Below the pieces are notes generated by a model. The model saw nothing but the letters and a program-made list of their open reading frames with translations, searched no databases and was not told the DNA's origin. DNA of 64,000 bases from assembly GCF_013409505.1 (NCBI RefSeq), contig NZ_JACCBN010000001.1:3782001-3846000 (forward strand), given 5' to 3'. The position numbers and the translations under genes were made by a program. Below are positions 5,864-14,790 of the stretch, piece after piece; positions within the stretch are counted from its first letter, which is position 1, and each line of letters starts with the position of its first letter. The stretch is from Actinomycetospora corticicola (GTDB lineage Bacteria > Actinomycetota > Actinomycetes > Mycobacteriales > Pseudonocardiaceae).

Positions 5864-7267
5864 GTGGCCCAGGACATCGTCCCCATCACCCTCGCCCTGA
5901 CGGGCGGGGATCTGGTGACCCTCTGGGCGCCGCGCTGGCGCGAGGACGGCGAGGAGTGGGAGGCGTTCCTCGGCGACGACGACCACGTCTTCGCCTTCGC
6001 CGACGCCGCCGACCTGGCCGCCTGGATCCGCACCAGCGACGCGGACGGGGTCTCCCACGACCTCGCCGACCACCCGGCCTGGCCCGTGGTCGGCGGTCTG
6101 TCGGTCGACGAGCTGACGCCGGAGGACATCCAGCGCTACGACGTCGTCGGGGTCCCCGAGCTCGTCGCCGAGGAGCCCGACACCTGGTCGGTCGACGACC
6201 TCGCCGAGATCACCGCCATGACGCGGTCGCTCGCCGACGTGTGCGACCTCGAGGTCGTCACCACGATCCTCGACTCCACGCCGGCCTTCGCCGCGCTCGG
6301 ACAGGGAGCCCTCGTCTTCGGCGGCCGGGAGGGCGCGGCACTCTGGGCCGAGCTCGCCGACGTCGTCGCCGAGCGCTGGGACGAGGTCCTCGACGCCCTC
6401 GACGACCTCGTGGCGATCCCCGAGGTCGACGTCGAGCTCGCCGCGAAGCTGCGCGCGACGGCGACGCCGCCCGCGACGGAGAACGACACCGAGACCGACA
6501 CCGAGACCGACACCGACGACCCCGAGGACGCGGTCTCGTCCGGGAGCGCCGAGGACGCCGAGAACCACCCGGCGGACCCCGAGGCCGTCGTGGCCGACCC
6601 GCAGGACTCGGCGGTCGACGGCCCGCTCGCGGACGCCCCCGCCGAGCTCCGCACCGACACCGCCGGCGAGTCGGTGCACAGCGACCTGGTCGACGCCGCC
6701 GAGGAGCCGGAGCCCGGCTTCTGGGAGGAGATCGGCATCGACCCGATCTCCATCCTGTCCGCCGAGGGCGAGGTGATCACCCTGCGCTGCTTCCTCGACG
6801 ACGAGCCGGTCTTCCTCGGGCGGAACGGGCGCATCGAGGTGTTCGCGAACAGCCGGGCCCTGCGGACCTGGATCGCCGGCGAGGGCGCCGAGGGCCACGA
6901 CCTCGCGGAGGTCTCCACCTGGGCCGACGTCCTGACGGCGGCCGTCGGCGGCGATCTCGAGGTCGAGGTCGCCCCGGAGAACCGCTACGTCCTGGTCGGG
7001 CTCGGCGAGGACCTCCTCGAGGGACCCGAGGCCGTCGACCCGACGCAGCTGGAGCTGGCCGTCGAACTGCTCCTCGACGCCGCCGACTGGGCGGGCGACG
7101 AGCTCACCCGCGAGGCGCTCGCGCCGTCGGAGTCGCTCGGCTGGCTGGTCTCGTTCGTCCTGCGGCCCGACCCGAACCGGCTGACCCCCTCGCCGCCGTT
7201 CTCCCGCGAGGCCACCCGGTGGCGGGAACTCGAGGACCGGCTGTTGGGACGCCTGCGTCACCCGTGA
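5864..7267 (+). CDS. Acidic protein with internally duplicated domain
   Basis: 467 aa from the GTG at 5864, with GGAGG six bases upstream. Residues about 6-120 and about 293-410 look like two copies of one domain: FADAADLAAWI...HDLADHPAW in the first matches FANSRALRTWI...GHDLAEVSTW in the second. Between them lies a highly acidic, low-complexity linker with repeated DTET. No signal peptide or membrane segment. Similar actinobacterial proteins are sometimes labelled primosomal protein without evidence; I do not recognise a function. It is monocistronic-looking, with no close partner on its strand before 7356. Confidence 0.8.
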   Translation: MAQDIVPITLALTGGDLVTLWAPRWREDGEEWEAFLGDDDHVFAFADAADLAAWIRTSDADGVSHDLADHPAWPVVGGLSVDELTPEDIQRYDVVGVPELVAEEPDTWSVDDLAEITAMTRSLADVCDLEVVTTILDSTPAFAALGQGALVFGGREGAALWAELADVVAERWDEVLDALDDLVAIPEVDVELAAKLRATATPPATENDTETDTETDTDDPEDAVSSGSAEDAENHPADPEAVVADPQDSAVDGPLADAPAELRTDTAGESVHSDLVDAAEEPEPGFWEEIGIDPISILSAEGEVITLRCFLDDEPVFLGRNGRIEVFANSRALRTWIAGEGAEGHDLAEVSTWADVLTAAVGGDLEVEVAPENRYVLVGLGEDLLEGPEAVDPTQLELAVELLLDAADWAGDELTREALAPSESLGWLVSFVLRPDPNRLTPSPPFSREATRWRELEDRLLGRLRHP

Positions 7268-7340
7268 CCCGAGTGGCGCACGGGATCACGCTCCCCTCCT
7301 GGTGGTAGGGGTCGCGTCCGAAAGGGTCACACCGCCTGGC

Positions 7341-7346
7341 TAGCCT
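7341..7346 (+). promoter_or_regulatory. Candidate -10 box TAGCCT before 7356
   Basis: TAGCCT fits the actinobacterial TANNNT -10 box and ends 9 nt before the ATG at 7356. There is no Shine-Dalgarno sequence, so the mRNA may be nearly leaderless. The identical hexamer and spacing occur before the gene at 8729. Confidence 0.45.
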
Positions 7347-7355
7347 CCGTGGTCG

Positions 7356-8636
7356 ATGACCGAAGTCGAGATCGACCGCGCGGCGTCGAGCGACCTGGCC
7401 GTGTCCCCGCGAGGAGTGGGCTCCACTGTGATCGACACCAACCAGACCATGTCCTTCGACCGGATGCGCAGCATGCTCGTCCGGGCCGCGGAGGTGCGGG
7501 ACTCCGAGCAGCAGCAGATCTTCGACTCGCTCGACGAGATCCACGGTCGGCTCGCGGCCCTCGACGCCCTCGGCGCCATCCGGAAGCGGCTGGCCGAGGT
7601 GCCCGACCGCACCGAGATGAGCGTGCTCGCGGAGCGGCTCGACGAGACCGTCGCGAAGCTCGACGCGCAGGAGTCGGCGATCTCCTCGCTCGCCCGGCTC
7701 GTCGAGGGCGTCGTCGACCGGGTGGCCGACAAGCTCGCCGCCCCGTTCGCGCAGCTCGACGGCCGTCTCGACGGCGTCACGGGGCGCTTCGAGGGCGTCG
7801 CCGGCCGGATGGACGGGCTCGAGGACCGCATCGGCGGGCTGCACAAGCGCCTCGACGACCTCGACAACCGCCTCGACCGCCACGAGATGCGTCTCGACGG
7901 CCTGCCGGCCGCCGTCACGGGTCCCGTGCGGGAGCGCCTCGAAGGTGTCGAGTCCTCGCTGCGCGGTCAGGTCGAGGAGACCTCCCGGGCGCTCGCCGAG
8001 ACCTCCCGGGCACTGTCGGAGGAGCTCGCCTCGACCCGCGACGCCGCCCGCTCCGACGCCGAGACCTCGCGCTCCGAGGCCGGGTCCACCGCCCGCGAGC
8101 TCACCGGCCGGCTCGAGGAGCTGGCCGGTCGCCTCGACGGCCTGAACGGGCGCGTCGAGGGCGTGGAGCACTCGCTGGTCGGGCGCGTGGAGAACGTCGA
8201 GCACGTCGTGGGCACCCGCATCGACGGTGTCGAGGGCACGCTCTCCGCCACCACCGAGAACCTCGAGAAGACCCTGAGCGGCCTCGGCGCACGCGTCGAC
8301 GGCGTCGAGACCAACCTCCGCGACCGGGTGTCCTCGCTGGCGTCCTCGCTCGAGGCGTCGCTCGACAAGCTCGACGGCACGCTGGTCAACCGCCCCGACC
8401 ACGAGGCCGTGGTCGCGCTGGTGAACCGCTCCAACGAGGAGTCCGAGCTGCGCCAGGCCGGGCAGCTCGACGAGGCGCTCTCCACCTTCGCCGAGATCAT
8501 CCTCGGTTCCGGGGGCCAGCAGCAGGGCCCGGCGCCCCGCCCGGCCGCCCGCCGTCAGGCCCGCAAGCCCGCCCTCACCTCGGGCCGCGAGATCAGCCTC
8601 AACGGCGACCACGCCCCGGAGGACGACGAGGGCTGA
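7356..8636 (+). CDS. Long coiled-coil protein
   Basis: 426 aa. The central part, about residues 45-345, is heptad-like and built of repeated R(L/M)DGL or RVEGVE motifs (for example LDGRLDGVTGRFEGVAGRMDGLEDRI), predicting a long parallel coiled coil. There is no signal peptide or membrane segment. The C-terminal 60 residues are basic and Pro/Gln-rich with an acidic end. Such proteins occur in actinobacteria as scaffold or chemotaxis-like hypothetical proteins, but no specific role can be assigned. It is followed by a strong terminator. Confidence 0.82.
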   Translation: MTEVEIDRAASSDLAVSPRGVGSTVIDTNQTMSFDRMRSMLVRAAEVRDSEQQQIFDSLDEIHGRLAALDALGAIRKRLAEVPDRTEMSVLAERLDETVAKLDAQESAISSLARLVEGVVDRVADKLAAPFAQLDGRLDGVTGRFEGVAGRMDGLEDRIGGLHKRLDDLDNRLDRHEMRLDGLPAAVTGPVRERLEGVESSLRGQVEETSRALAETSRALSEELASTRDAARSDAETSRSEAGSTARELTGRLEELAGRLDGLNGRVEGVEHSLVGRVENVEHVVGTRIDGVEGTLSATTENLEKTLSGLGARVDGVETNLRDRVSSLASSLEASLDKLDGTLVNRPDHEAVVALVNRSNEESELRQAGQLDEALSTFAEIILGSGGQQQGPAPRPAARRQARKPALTSGREISLNGDHAPEDDEG

Positions 8637-8655
8637 TCCCCTCCCGCCGCCGCCG

Positions 8656-8686
8656 AAGGGCACCTCTCCGTCGGGGAGGTGCCCTT
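8656..8686 (+). terminator. Terminator after the coiled-coil gene
   Basis: aagggcacctc (8656-8666) pairs perfectly with gaggtgccctt (8676-8686), 9-nt loop; 20 bp after the stop at 8636. Confidence 0.8.
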
Positions 8687-8713
8687 CCGCATTCCCGACG
8701 ACGGGTCGACGGC

Positions 8714-8719
8714 TAGCCT
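8714..8719 (+). promoter_or_regulatory. Candidate -10 box TAGCCT before dacB
   Basis: TAGCCT ends 9 nt before the ATG at 8729, with no Shine-Dalgarno sequence. Same arrangement as at 7341. Confidence 0.45.
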
Positions 8720-8728
8720 GGTCTCCCG

Positions 8729-9934
8729 ATGCCTCATCGCCTCGCGGCTGCCCTCCTGGTCGCCCTGCTCGTGCTGCTCGGCGCCGCCCCTGCCGCAAGC
8801 GCCGCGCCCGTGGCCGGTGCCGCCCCGGCGCAGGCCGCGTGCCCGCAGGTGAACCAGCCCGGTCCCCCGGTCGACGAGTCGGAGGCACCGCGACCGGGTG
8901 GTGCGGCACCCGCGCCCCTCCCCGTGCCGGAGACCCCCGTGGGCGGCGCGGCGATGGGGACGTGCGGCACGGTCGTCCCGTCCGGTGCCCCGGCCCCGCC
9001 CGAGGTCGGGGTGCAGTCCTACGTCGTCGCCGACCTCGACTCCGGCGCCGTGCTCGCGGCGAAGGTCCCGCACGCGCGGCTCCGTCCCGCGTCGCTGCTC
9101 AAGACGCTCACCGGCCTGCTCGTCGCGAAGCAGGTGCCGATGGACCAGGTGCTGGTCGGCACGCAGGACGACGCGAACCAGGAGGGCACGCGGGTCGGGA
9201 TCGGGCCCGGTGGGCAGTACACGGTGCGCCAGCTCTTCGACGCCATGCTCATGGCCTCGGGCAACGACGCGGCCCACGCGCTCGCCGTCCGCCTGACCGG
9301 CTCGGTCCCCGCCACGGTCGACCTCATGAACCGCACCGCCGCCGACGTCGGCGCCCACGACACCCGCGCCGCCACCCCGTCCGGGCTCGACGGGCCGGGC
9401 CAGAGCTCGAGCGCGTACGACCTGGCCAGCATCTTCCGGCTCGGCATGCAGCAGCCGGCGTTCGCCCAGGCCGTCGGGACCCGGCAGATCCAGTTCCCCG
9501 GCTTCGGGCCGACCCCGCCGTTCGCGGTGGACAACGACAACAAGATCTTCCGCTACCCGGGCGCGCTGGGCGGCAAGACGGGCTTCACCGATGACGCCCG
9601 CCACACCTACATCGGCGCGCAGGACCGGGGCGGCCGGCGGCTCGTCGTCGTGCTGATGCACGGCGAGCAGCGCCCGGTGCCGATGGTCGAGCAGGGGCTG
9701 GCGCTGCTCGACTACGGCTACGCCCTCCCCCGCGACGCCTCGGTCGGTCGGCTCACCGAGCAGGCTCCCGACGACGGGTCGCGCGGCGGGTCCGACGCGT
9801 CCCGGGTCGCCGTGGCGGACGCGCCCGACTCGCCGGCCTCCGGGGACACGAGCTGGGGCACCTGGCTCGCGCTCGGCGGCGTGGTGCTGCTCGGGCTGGT
9901 CGTGCTCGCCGCCCGGTACCGCCACCGGACGTAG
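8729..9934 (+). CDS. dacB: D-alanyl-D-alanine carboxypeptidase, S11 family
   Basis: 401 aa, exported. It trims the terminal D-Ala from peptidoglycan stem peptides. Seen: signal peptide (residues about 1-26, ending ASAAP), Pro/Ala-rich linker with two Cys (38 and 79), then the penicillin-binding catalytic motifs S122-L-L-K125, S177-G-N and K283-T-G. A hydrophobic segment at about 376-396 (WLALGGVVLLGLVVLAARY) followed by RHRT anchors the C-terminus in the membrane. Length and layout fit actinobacterial S11 peptidases. Convergent with the YihY gene; a palindrome between them probably terminates both. Confidence 0.9.
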   Translation: MPHRLAAALLVALLVLLGAAPAASAAPVAGAAPAQAACPQVNQPGPPVDESEAPRPGGAAPAPLPVPETPVGGAAMGTCGTVVPSGAPAPPEVGVQSYVVADLDSGAVLAAKVPHARLRPASLLKTLTGLLVAKQVPMDQVLVGTQDDANQEGTRVGIGPGGQYTVRQLFDAMLMASGNDAAHALAVRLTGSVPATVDLMNRTAADVGAHDTRAATPSGLDGPGQSSSAYDLASIFRLGMQQPAFAQAVGTRQIQFPGFGPTPPFAVDNDNKIFRYPGALGGKTGFTDDARHTYIGAQDRGGRRLVVVLMHGEQRPVPMVEQGLALLDYGYALPRDASVGRLTEQAPDDGSRGGSDASRVAVADAPDSPASGDTSWGTWLALGGVVLLGLVVLAARYRHRT

Positions 9935-9960
9935 CCGCTGCGGCCGTCCGCCACCGTCCC

Positions 9961-10018
9961 GGAACGCACGAACGGCACTCTCGCAGCCTCTATGTGCGCG
10001 AGAGTGCCGCTCGTTCAG
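9961..10018. repeat. Terminator-like palindromic repeat, copy 1
   Basis: acgaacggcactctcgc (9968-9984) pairs with gcgagagtgccgctcgt (9998-10014), one mismatch, loop carrying ctatg. It sits between the convergent ends of dacB (9934) and the YihY gene (10027) and could terminate both. Related copies are at 37494-37554 and, inverted, at 63429-63488. Confidence 0.75.
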
Positions 10019-10026
10019 GAGAGGGG

Positions 10027-11073
10027 TCAGCGCCGGCTGCGACGCACCCCGTTGATCCCCAGCACCGCCCCGACGACCGCGCCGGCACCGAGCAGACCTG
10101 CCGTCGCGCGGGCGCCCGGCCCGCGGGCGACCGTCACCGCCGGGCGGACGATCACGGGGGCCGGCTCCGGGACGTCCTCGCGCTCGTTCTCCTTGAGCGT
10201 CGCGGCCCAGGCGGTGACGAAGAGGATGAACCGCGAGACGAAGTTGACGAACACCAGCAGACCGATGATCGGCCCGAACGCTGCGCCGGCGGGCGAACTG
10301 GTCACGCTGGCGATGTAGACGGTCATGACCTGCTGCAGGATCACGAACCCGACCGAGGCGAGGATCGCGGCGCGGCCGGCCGAACGCAGGGTCACGGGCT
10401 CGCGGGGCAGGCGCGCGATCACCCAGAGGAAGACCAGCCAGTTCGCCACCAGGGTCACCACGAGCCCGGCGACGAACAGGACGACCTTCACCCACGTCTG
10501 GTCGGCCAGCCCGAGGAACTCGGCCACGGCAGAGGAGGCCCCGGTGGCGATCGCGGTGATCGCGAAGGACAGCGCGAGGGCCAGCCCGAGGCCGATCATC
10601 GCCACCAGGTCGCCGGCGTAGCGCTTGACCACCGTCGGCGCCTCGCCGCGCTGGTCCCACTGCTCGGAGAGCGCCTCTCGCAGGTTGCCCATCCAGCCGA
10701 GCCCGGTGAACAGCGCGCCGAGCAGACCGATGATCCCGACCGCGTTGCGCTGCTCGATGGCCTGCCGGATCACCTGGTTGAGCAGGTCACCGAGCCCGGG
10801 CGGCGCCGCCTGGGTGATGCCCACGGAGAACCGGTCGAGCAGCGCCTGGTTGTTCACCAGCACGAACGCCAGCGCGGCGAACCCGACCATGAGCAGCGGG
10901 ACGAGCGCGAGGATCGAGAAGAACGTGATCGCCGCGGCGTAGTGGTCCCCGTGCTTCTCGGTGTACCGCGCCGCGGCCCGGACCAGGTGGTCCAGCCACG
11001 GGCGCTGCTCCCGGATCTGTTCGAACTTCGTCTTCGGGGCCGGCTCCGCCGTCCCGTAGATGGTCGCGCTCAT
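10027..11073 (-). CDS. YihY/virulence factor BrkB family membrane protein
   Basis: 348 aa. ATG at 11071-11073 (MSATIYGTAEPAPKTKFEQI) with a purine-rich GAGGCGGGC just upstream. About six transmembrane helices, starting with the family-typical HYAAAITFFSILALVPLLM, then GLGDLLNQVIRQAIEQRNAVGIIGLLGALFTGLGWMGNLREAL. The family was once called ribonuclease BN in error; its true role is unknown, with envelope or transport functions proposed. The C-terminus is a basic Gly/Ala-rich segment (GAVLGINGVRRSRR). Confidence 0.87.
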   Translation of the reverse strand: MSATIYGTAEPAPKTKFEQIREQRPWLDHLVRAAARYTEKHGDHYAAAITFFSILALVPLLMVGFAALAFVLVNNQALLDRFSVGITQAAPPGLGDLLNQVIRQAIEQRNAVGIIGLLGALFTGLGWMGNLREALSEQWDQRGEAPTVVKRYAGDLVAMIGLGLALALSFAITAIATGASSAVAEFLGLADQTWVKVVLFVAGLVVTLVANWLVFLWVIARLPREPVTLRSAGRAAILASVGFVILQQVMTVYIASVTSSPAGAAFGPIIGLLVFVNFVSRFILFVTAWAATLKENEREDVPEPAPVIVRPAVTVARGPGARATAGLLGAGAVVGAVLGINGVRRSRR

Positions 11074-11131
11074 GCCCGCCTCGTCTCCCCGACGCCCAGT
11101 ACGGGAGGGACCTACCCAGCGAACCGGACGA

Positions 11132-12607
11132 TCACGCCGTCGCGGCCCCGGCCGTACCGAGATAGGGGCGGGGGTCGAACTCCGCGTTACGTTCCCGGAA
11201 GGACCGCGCCGAGCCCGGCCACAGCAGCGTGAGCCGCCCGCTCGCCTCGTCGACGTACCAGCTCCGGCAGCCACCGCGCAGCCAGACGGTGTCCCGCGCC
11301 GCGCGGTCGACGTCGCGGACGTAGGCGTGCTCGGCCGCGGCCGACACCTCGAGCGGACCGCCCGCCGCCCCCAGGTGCGCCAGCGCCCCGAGCACGTAGT
11401 CGATCTGCGTCTCGATCATGTAGACGGCGGAGTTGTGCCCGAGGCTCGCGTTCGGCCCGTCGAGCACGAACATGTTCGGGAACCCGTGCACCGCGGTGGA
11501 CGCGTAGGCGCTCATCCCCTCCGACCAGTGCTGCGCGAGCGTCCCCGTCCGACCGTGCACGCGGTCGGCGTAGGGCTGGCGCGTGCTGTGGAAGCCGGTG
11601 GCGAGCACCAGGACGTCGAGGTCGTGGCGGCGCCCGGAGCCCGCGACGGCGGTCGAGGACTCCACCGAGACCAGCGCCGAGTCCTCCAGCGTCACGTGCG
11701 GCCGGTCCAGGGCGGGGTAGAGCTCGTCGGACAGCACGATGCGCTTGCACCCGATCTCGTAGCCGGGCGCGAGGCGTCGGCGCAGGTCGGGGTCGGTCAC
11801 CTGGGCGTCGAGGTGGGCCCGGGCGCGGGCGCGGAGCTCGTCGATGGCCGGCCGGAGCCGGCGCCGCGCGGCGATCCCCCGCTCCGCCTCGTCGAAGATG
11901 TCCTCCCGGTGACGACGGGCTGCGCCCGGATCGCGGCTGAAGTGCGCGCGCTCCTCCGCGGTGTAGGGCCGGTCGCCGCGCTGCACCACCCAGGTCGGGG
12001 TGCGCTGGAAGACGACCAGCTCCCGCGCGCGGTCGGCCAGCTGCGGGATCACCTGGGCCGCGGACGCGCCCGTGCCCACCACGCCCACCCGGCGCCCGTC
12101 CACTCGCGTCGCCGGGTCCCAGCGCGCCGTGTGCACCACCGGACCCTCGAAGTCCCCGAGCCCCGGGATCGCGGGCAGCCGGGGCTCGGTCAGCCGCCCG
12201 GCCGCCAGCACCAGCACGCGGGCCCGCACGGTGCCGGCGCCCGTGCGGATGTCCCACCGGTCGCCGGTCCACCGCGCCCGGCTCATCTCGGCGCCGAACC
12301 GCACGTGCTCCGCCACGCCCTCGTCGGCCGCCGCGGTGCGGAGGTACTGCTGGATCTCCGCGCCGGGCGCGTAGACCCGCGACCAGTCCGGCGCCGGACG
12401 GAACGAGAACGAGTAGAGGTGCGAGGGGACGTCGCACGCCACCCCGGGGTAGCGGTTGTCGCGCCAGGTCCCGCCGACGTCGTCCGCCCGCTCGAGCAGC
12501 ACGAAGTCGCGCCGCCCCTCCCTCCGCATCCGGATCGCCAGCCCGAGCCCGGCGAAGCCCGCTCCGACGATGGCGACCTCGACCTCGGTCGTGCCCGCGA
12601 CGGTCAT
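11132..12607 (-). CDS. Flavin-dependent monooxygenase (Baeyer-Villiger type)
   Basis: 491 aa. Seen: N-terminal FAD-binding GAGFAGLG (from residue 15), the Baeyer-Villiger fingerprint FEGPVVHTARWD (F-x-G-x3-H-x3-W), and a second Rossmann motif GVVGTGASA for NADPH. GATWRDNRYPG-type sequence (GGTWRDNRYPGVACD) is also typical. It would insert oxygen next to a ketone, or hydroxylate, using NADPH and O2. Its ATG overlaps the stop of the CofH-like gene by 4 bp (ATGA), so the two are translationally coupled; this ties it to the deazaflavin genes. Substrate unknown. Confidence 0.88.
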   Translation of the reverse strand: MTVAGTTEVEVAIVGAGFAGLGLAIRMRREGRRDFVLLERADDVGGTWRDNRYPGVACDVPSHLYSFSFRPAPDWSRVYAPGAEIQQYLRTAAADEGVAEHVRFGAEMSRARWTGDRWDIRTGAGTVRARVLVLAAGRLTEPRLPAIPGLGDFEGPVVHTARWDPATRVDGRRVGVVGTGASAAQVIPQLADRARELVVFQRTPTWVVQRGDRPYTAEERAHFSRDPGAARRHREDIFDEAERGIAARRRLRPAIDELRARARAHLDAQVTDPDLRRRLAPGYEIGCKRIVLSDELYPALDRPHVTLEDSALVSVESSTAVAGSGRRHDLDVLVLATGFHSTRQPYADRVHGRTGTLAQHWSEGMSAYASTAVHGFPNMFVLDGPNASLGHNSAVYMIETQIDYVLGALAHLGAAGGPLEVSAAAEHAYVRDVDRAARDTVWLRGGCRSWYVDEASGRLTLLWPGSARSFRERNAEFDPRPYLGTAGAATA

Positions 12608-13629
12608 ACCGTCACCCGCTCCGGCTCCACCTCGCCGTAGAGCGTCGTCCGCTGCCGCACCGGCCGGTCGAGCGCGCCGGCGATGTCGTGCACGTCCGCG
12701 GCGGTGAGCACGCGGCCCGCCTCCGGCCCCGCACCCGGGTCGAGGACGCCGTCGAGCAGCACCCCGCCGAGGTCGTCCGCGCCGCCCCGCAGCACGGCCA
12801 GCACCGTGTCGCGGTCGAGCTTGGGCCAGGCCGCCTGGAGGTGGTCGATCCGCCCGTGCAGCAGCAGGCGCGCGACCGCGTGCAGCGCCCGCGTCTCCCG
12901 CGCCGTCGCACCCCGCGCCGCGACACCGGGCGGGACGTCCACCAGCGGCATCGCGATGAGCTCGGAGAACCCGCCCGTGTCGTCCTGGACGGCCGCCAGC
13001 GCCCGCAGGTGCGCGACCTGCTGCGCCGCGGTCTCGACGTGCCCGTAGAGGATCGTCGCGGTCGAGCGCAGCCCCACGCGGTGCGCGGTGCGGATCAGCT
13101 CGACCCACCGGGCGGCGGGGATGTCGCTGCCGCCGGTCAGCGTGGTGCGGACGGCGTCGTCGAGGATGCGCGCGGCGGTGCCGGGCACGGAGCCCAGGCC
13201 GGCCGCGCGGGCCGCCGTCAGGAACGCCTCGACCGACGAGCCGCGCCGCGCCGCCGCGGCCTCGACCTCGGCGGGCCGGAAGGCGTGCACGTGCAGCGGG
13301 GCCCGGGCGGTGATCCGGGCGACCAGCTCGACGGCCGCGTCCGGGCCCGCCTCGTCGGGCAGCGGCCCCTGCAGGCACACCTCGGTGGCACCCAACGACC
13401 ACGCCTCGTCGACGAGCGCGTCGAGGTGCTCGGGCTTCACGACGAGGGCCGGGTCGAGGTTCCGGTTGACCACCACGGTCAGCTCGTCGCCGACCGTCCG
13501 ACGCCGGACGGAGTCGGCGAGCGCGGCGAGCTCCTCGAGCTCCTCACCGTCGGCACCGAGCAGCGCGACGTACCCGTCGTCGGGAAGACCCGCGGGGTCC
13601 TCCGCCGCAGCGCGCAGCCAGGAGCTCAC
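12604..13629 (-). CDS. CofH-like protein lacking the radical-SAM cysteine motif
   Basis: 341 aa from the GTG at 13627-13629, overlapping the cofG stop (GTGA). The protein aligns from memory with the CofH half of FbiC along its length: [11 protein letters not shown] at 46-57, ATEVCLQG near 81, [48 protein letters not shown]-like, LGG, and RQRTTLYG at the end. Where CofH should continue NRN-INFTN-C-x3-C-x2-C, this protein reads [15 protein letters not shown], so the 4Fe-4S-binding loop of about 18-25 residues is missing and only one cysteine (85) lies nearby. It cannot be a standard radical SAM enzyme. It may be a decayed, regulatory or repurposed partner of CofG. Confidence 0.8.
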   Translation of the reverse strand: MSSWLRAAAEDPAGLPDDGYVALLGADGEELEELAALADSVRRRTVGDELTVVVNRNLDPALVVKPEHLDALVDEAWSLGATEVCLQGPLPDEAGPDAAVELVARITARAPLHVHAFRPAEVEAAAARRGSSVEAFLTAARAAGLGSVPGTAARILDDAVRTTLTGGSDIPAARWVELIRTAHRVGLRSTATILYGHVETAAQQVAHLRALAAVQDDTGGFSELIAMPLVDVPPGVAARGATARETRALHAVARLLLHGRIDHLQAAWPKLDRDTVLAVLRGGADDLGGVLLDGVLDPGAGPEAGRVLTAADVHDIAGALDRPVRQRTTLYGEVEPERVTV

Positions 13630-14786
13630 TGCGGCGAGGCCAGACCGTCGGCGTCCGCCAGCTTCCCGACGACGGGTGCCACGGCCGGGTCGATCCACCC
13701 CGCCTCGCGCTGGAAGCGCGGGTAGACGGTGAGTCGCGGGCGCAGCGTGAAGCCGGCGCGGTCGGTGACCGCGGCGAGCGCGTCGAGGCCCGGCCAGGGG
13801 CGCTCGGGGTTGACGTGGTCGGGCGTCACCGGCGACACGCCGCCCCAGTCGTCGATCCCGGCGCGCAGCAGCAGGGCCTGGTCGTCGGCGGCGTCGTCGG
13901 CGTCCCCGAGCTCGCCCGCGAGGTTCGGCGGCGCCTGCACGGTGACGCCGAGCGGCATGAGCAGGCGGGCCACGGCCACCGCGGCGACGAACTCGTCGAA
14001 CTCCGCGTCCGGCTCGCCGCGCATCGCGGTGTCCGGCTTCGCGCGGAAGTTCTGGACGATGACCTCCTGGAGGTGCCCGTACTCCTCCGCGAGCCGGGCC
14101 AGCGCGAGCAGGGACTCCGCGCGGTCGCGCAGCGACTCCCCGATCCCGACGAGGATGCCGGTGGTGAACGGCACCCGCGCCCGCCCGGCGTCGGCGATCG
14201 CCTCCAGACGCACCGCCGGGTCCTTGTCCGGCGAGCCGAAGTGCGCGCCGCCGGGCTCGATGAGCAGCGTCGACGTCGACTCGAGCATCATCCCCATCGA
14301 CGGCGCGACCGGGCGCAGCACGGCCAGCTCGTCGGGGGTCATGACGCCGGGGTTGAGGTGCGGCAGCAGCCCGGTCTCGTCGAGGACCGCCTGCGCGGCG
14401 GCCCGGACGTAGTCGATGGTCGAGGTGTACCCGCGGGCGGTGAGCCAGTCGCCGGCCGCGCGCCAGCGGGCCTCGGGCCGGTCGCCGAGGGTGAACAGCA
14501 CCTCCGCGCAGCCCTGGTCGGCGCCCGCGCGGGCGATGTCGAGGACCTCGTCGAGCTCCAGGTACGCCGCCGGCACCCGGCCCGGGACGGTGGCGAAGGT
14601 GCAGTAGTGGCACCGGTCGCGGCACAGCCGCGTGAGGGGGACGAAGACCTTCGGGCTGTAGGTCACGACGCCCGGGCGGCCCTCGTGCTCGAGGTGCGCG
14701 TCCCGACGCCGGGCCGCGCGGTCGAGCAGCTCCTCCAGCTCCTCGCCGCGGGCGGCGAGCAGACGCACGACGTCGTCGGTCGGCAT
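13626..14786 (-). CDS. cofG: 7,8-didemethyl-8-hydroxy-5-deazariboflavin synthase subunit CofG
   Basis: 386 aa. Radical SAM enzyme that, with CofH, makes FO, the chromophore of cofactor F420. Seen: [22 protein letters not shown] with the cluster cysteines C55, C59 and C62, then [38 protein letters not shown] and [10 protein letters not shown], all hallmarks of CofG. Most actinobacteria have CofG and CofH fused as FbiC; here they are separate genes overlapping by 4 bp. ATG at 14784-14786 lies 4 bp past the kinase stop; an upstream ATG at 14834 would overlap the kinase. A standard fbiC presumably exists elsewhere in the genome. Confidence 0.88.
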   Translation of the reverse strand: MPTDDVVRLLAARGEELEELLDRAARRRDAHLEHEGRPGVVTYSPKVFVPLTRLCRDRCHYCTFATVPGRVPAAYLELDEVLDIARAGADQGCAEVLFTLGDRPEARWRAAGDWLTARGYTSTIDYVRAAAQAVLDETGLLPHLNPGVMTPDELAVLRPVAPSMGMMLESTSTLLIEPGGAHFGSPDKDPAVRLEAIADAGRARVPFTTGILVGIGESLRDRAESLLALARLAEEYGHLQEVIVQNFRAKPDTAMRGEPDAEFDEFVAAVAVARLLMPLGVTVQAPPNLAGELGDADDAADDQALLLRAGIDDWGGVSPVTPDHVNPERPWPGLDALAAVTDRAGFTLRPRLTVYPRFQREAGWIDPAVAPVVGKLADADGLASPQ

Positions 14787-14790
14787 GTGA

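Noticed and set aside
12604-14786. A single fbiC gene broken by a frameshift
   Set aside because: The two halves meet in a clean GTGA start/stop overlap, like other junctions in this operon, and both frames are intact; the only anomaly is the missing cysteine loop.
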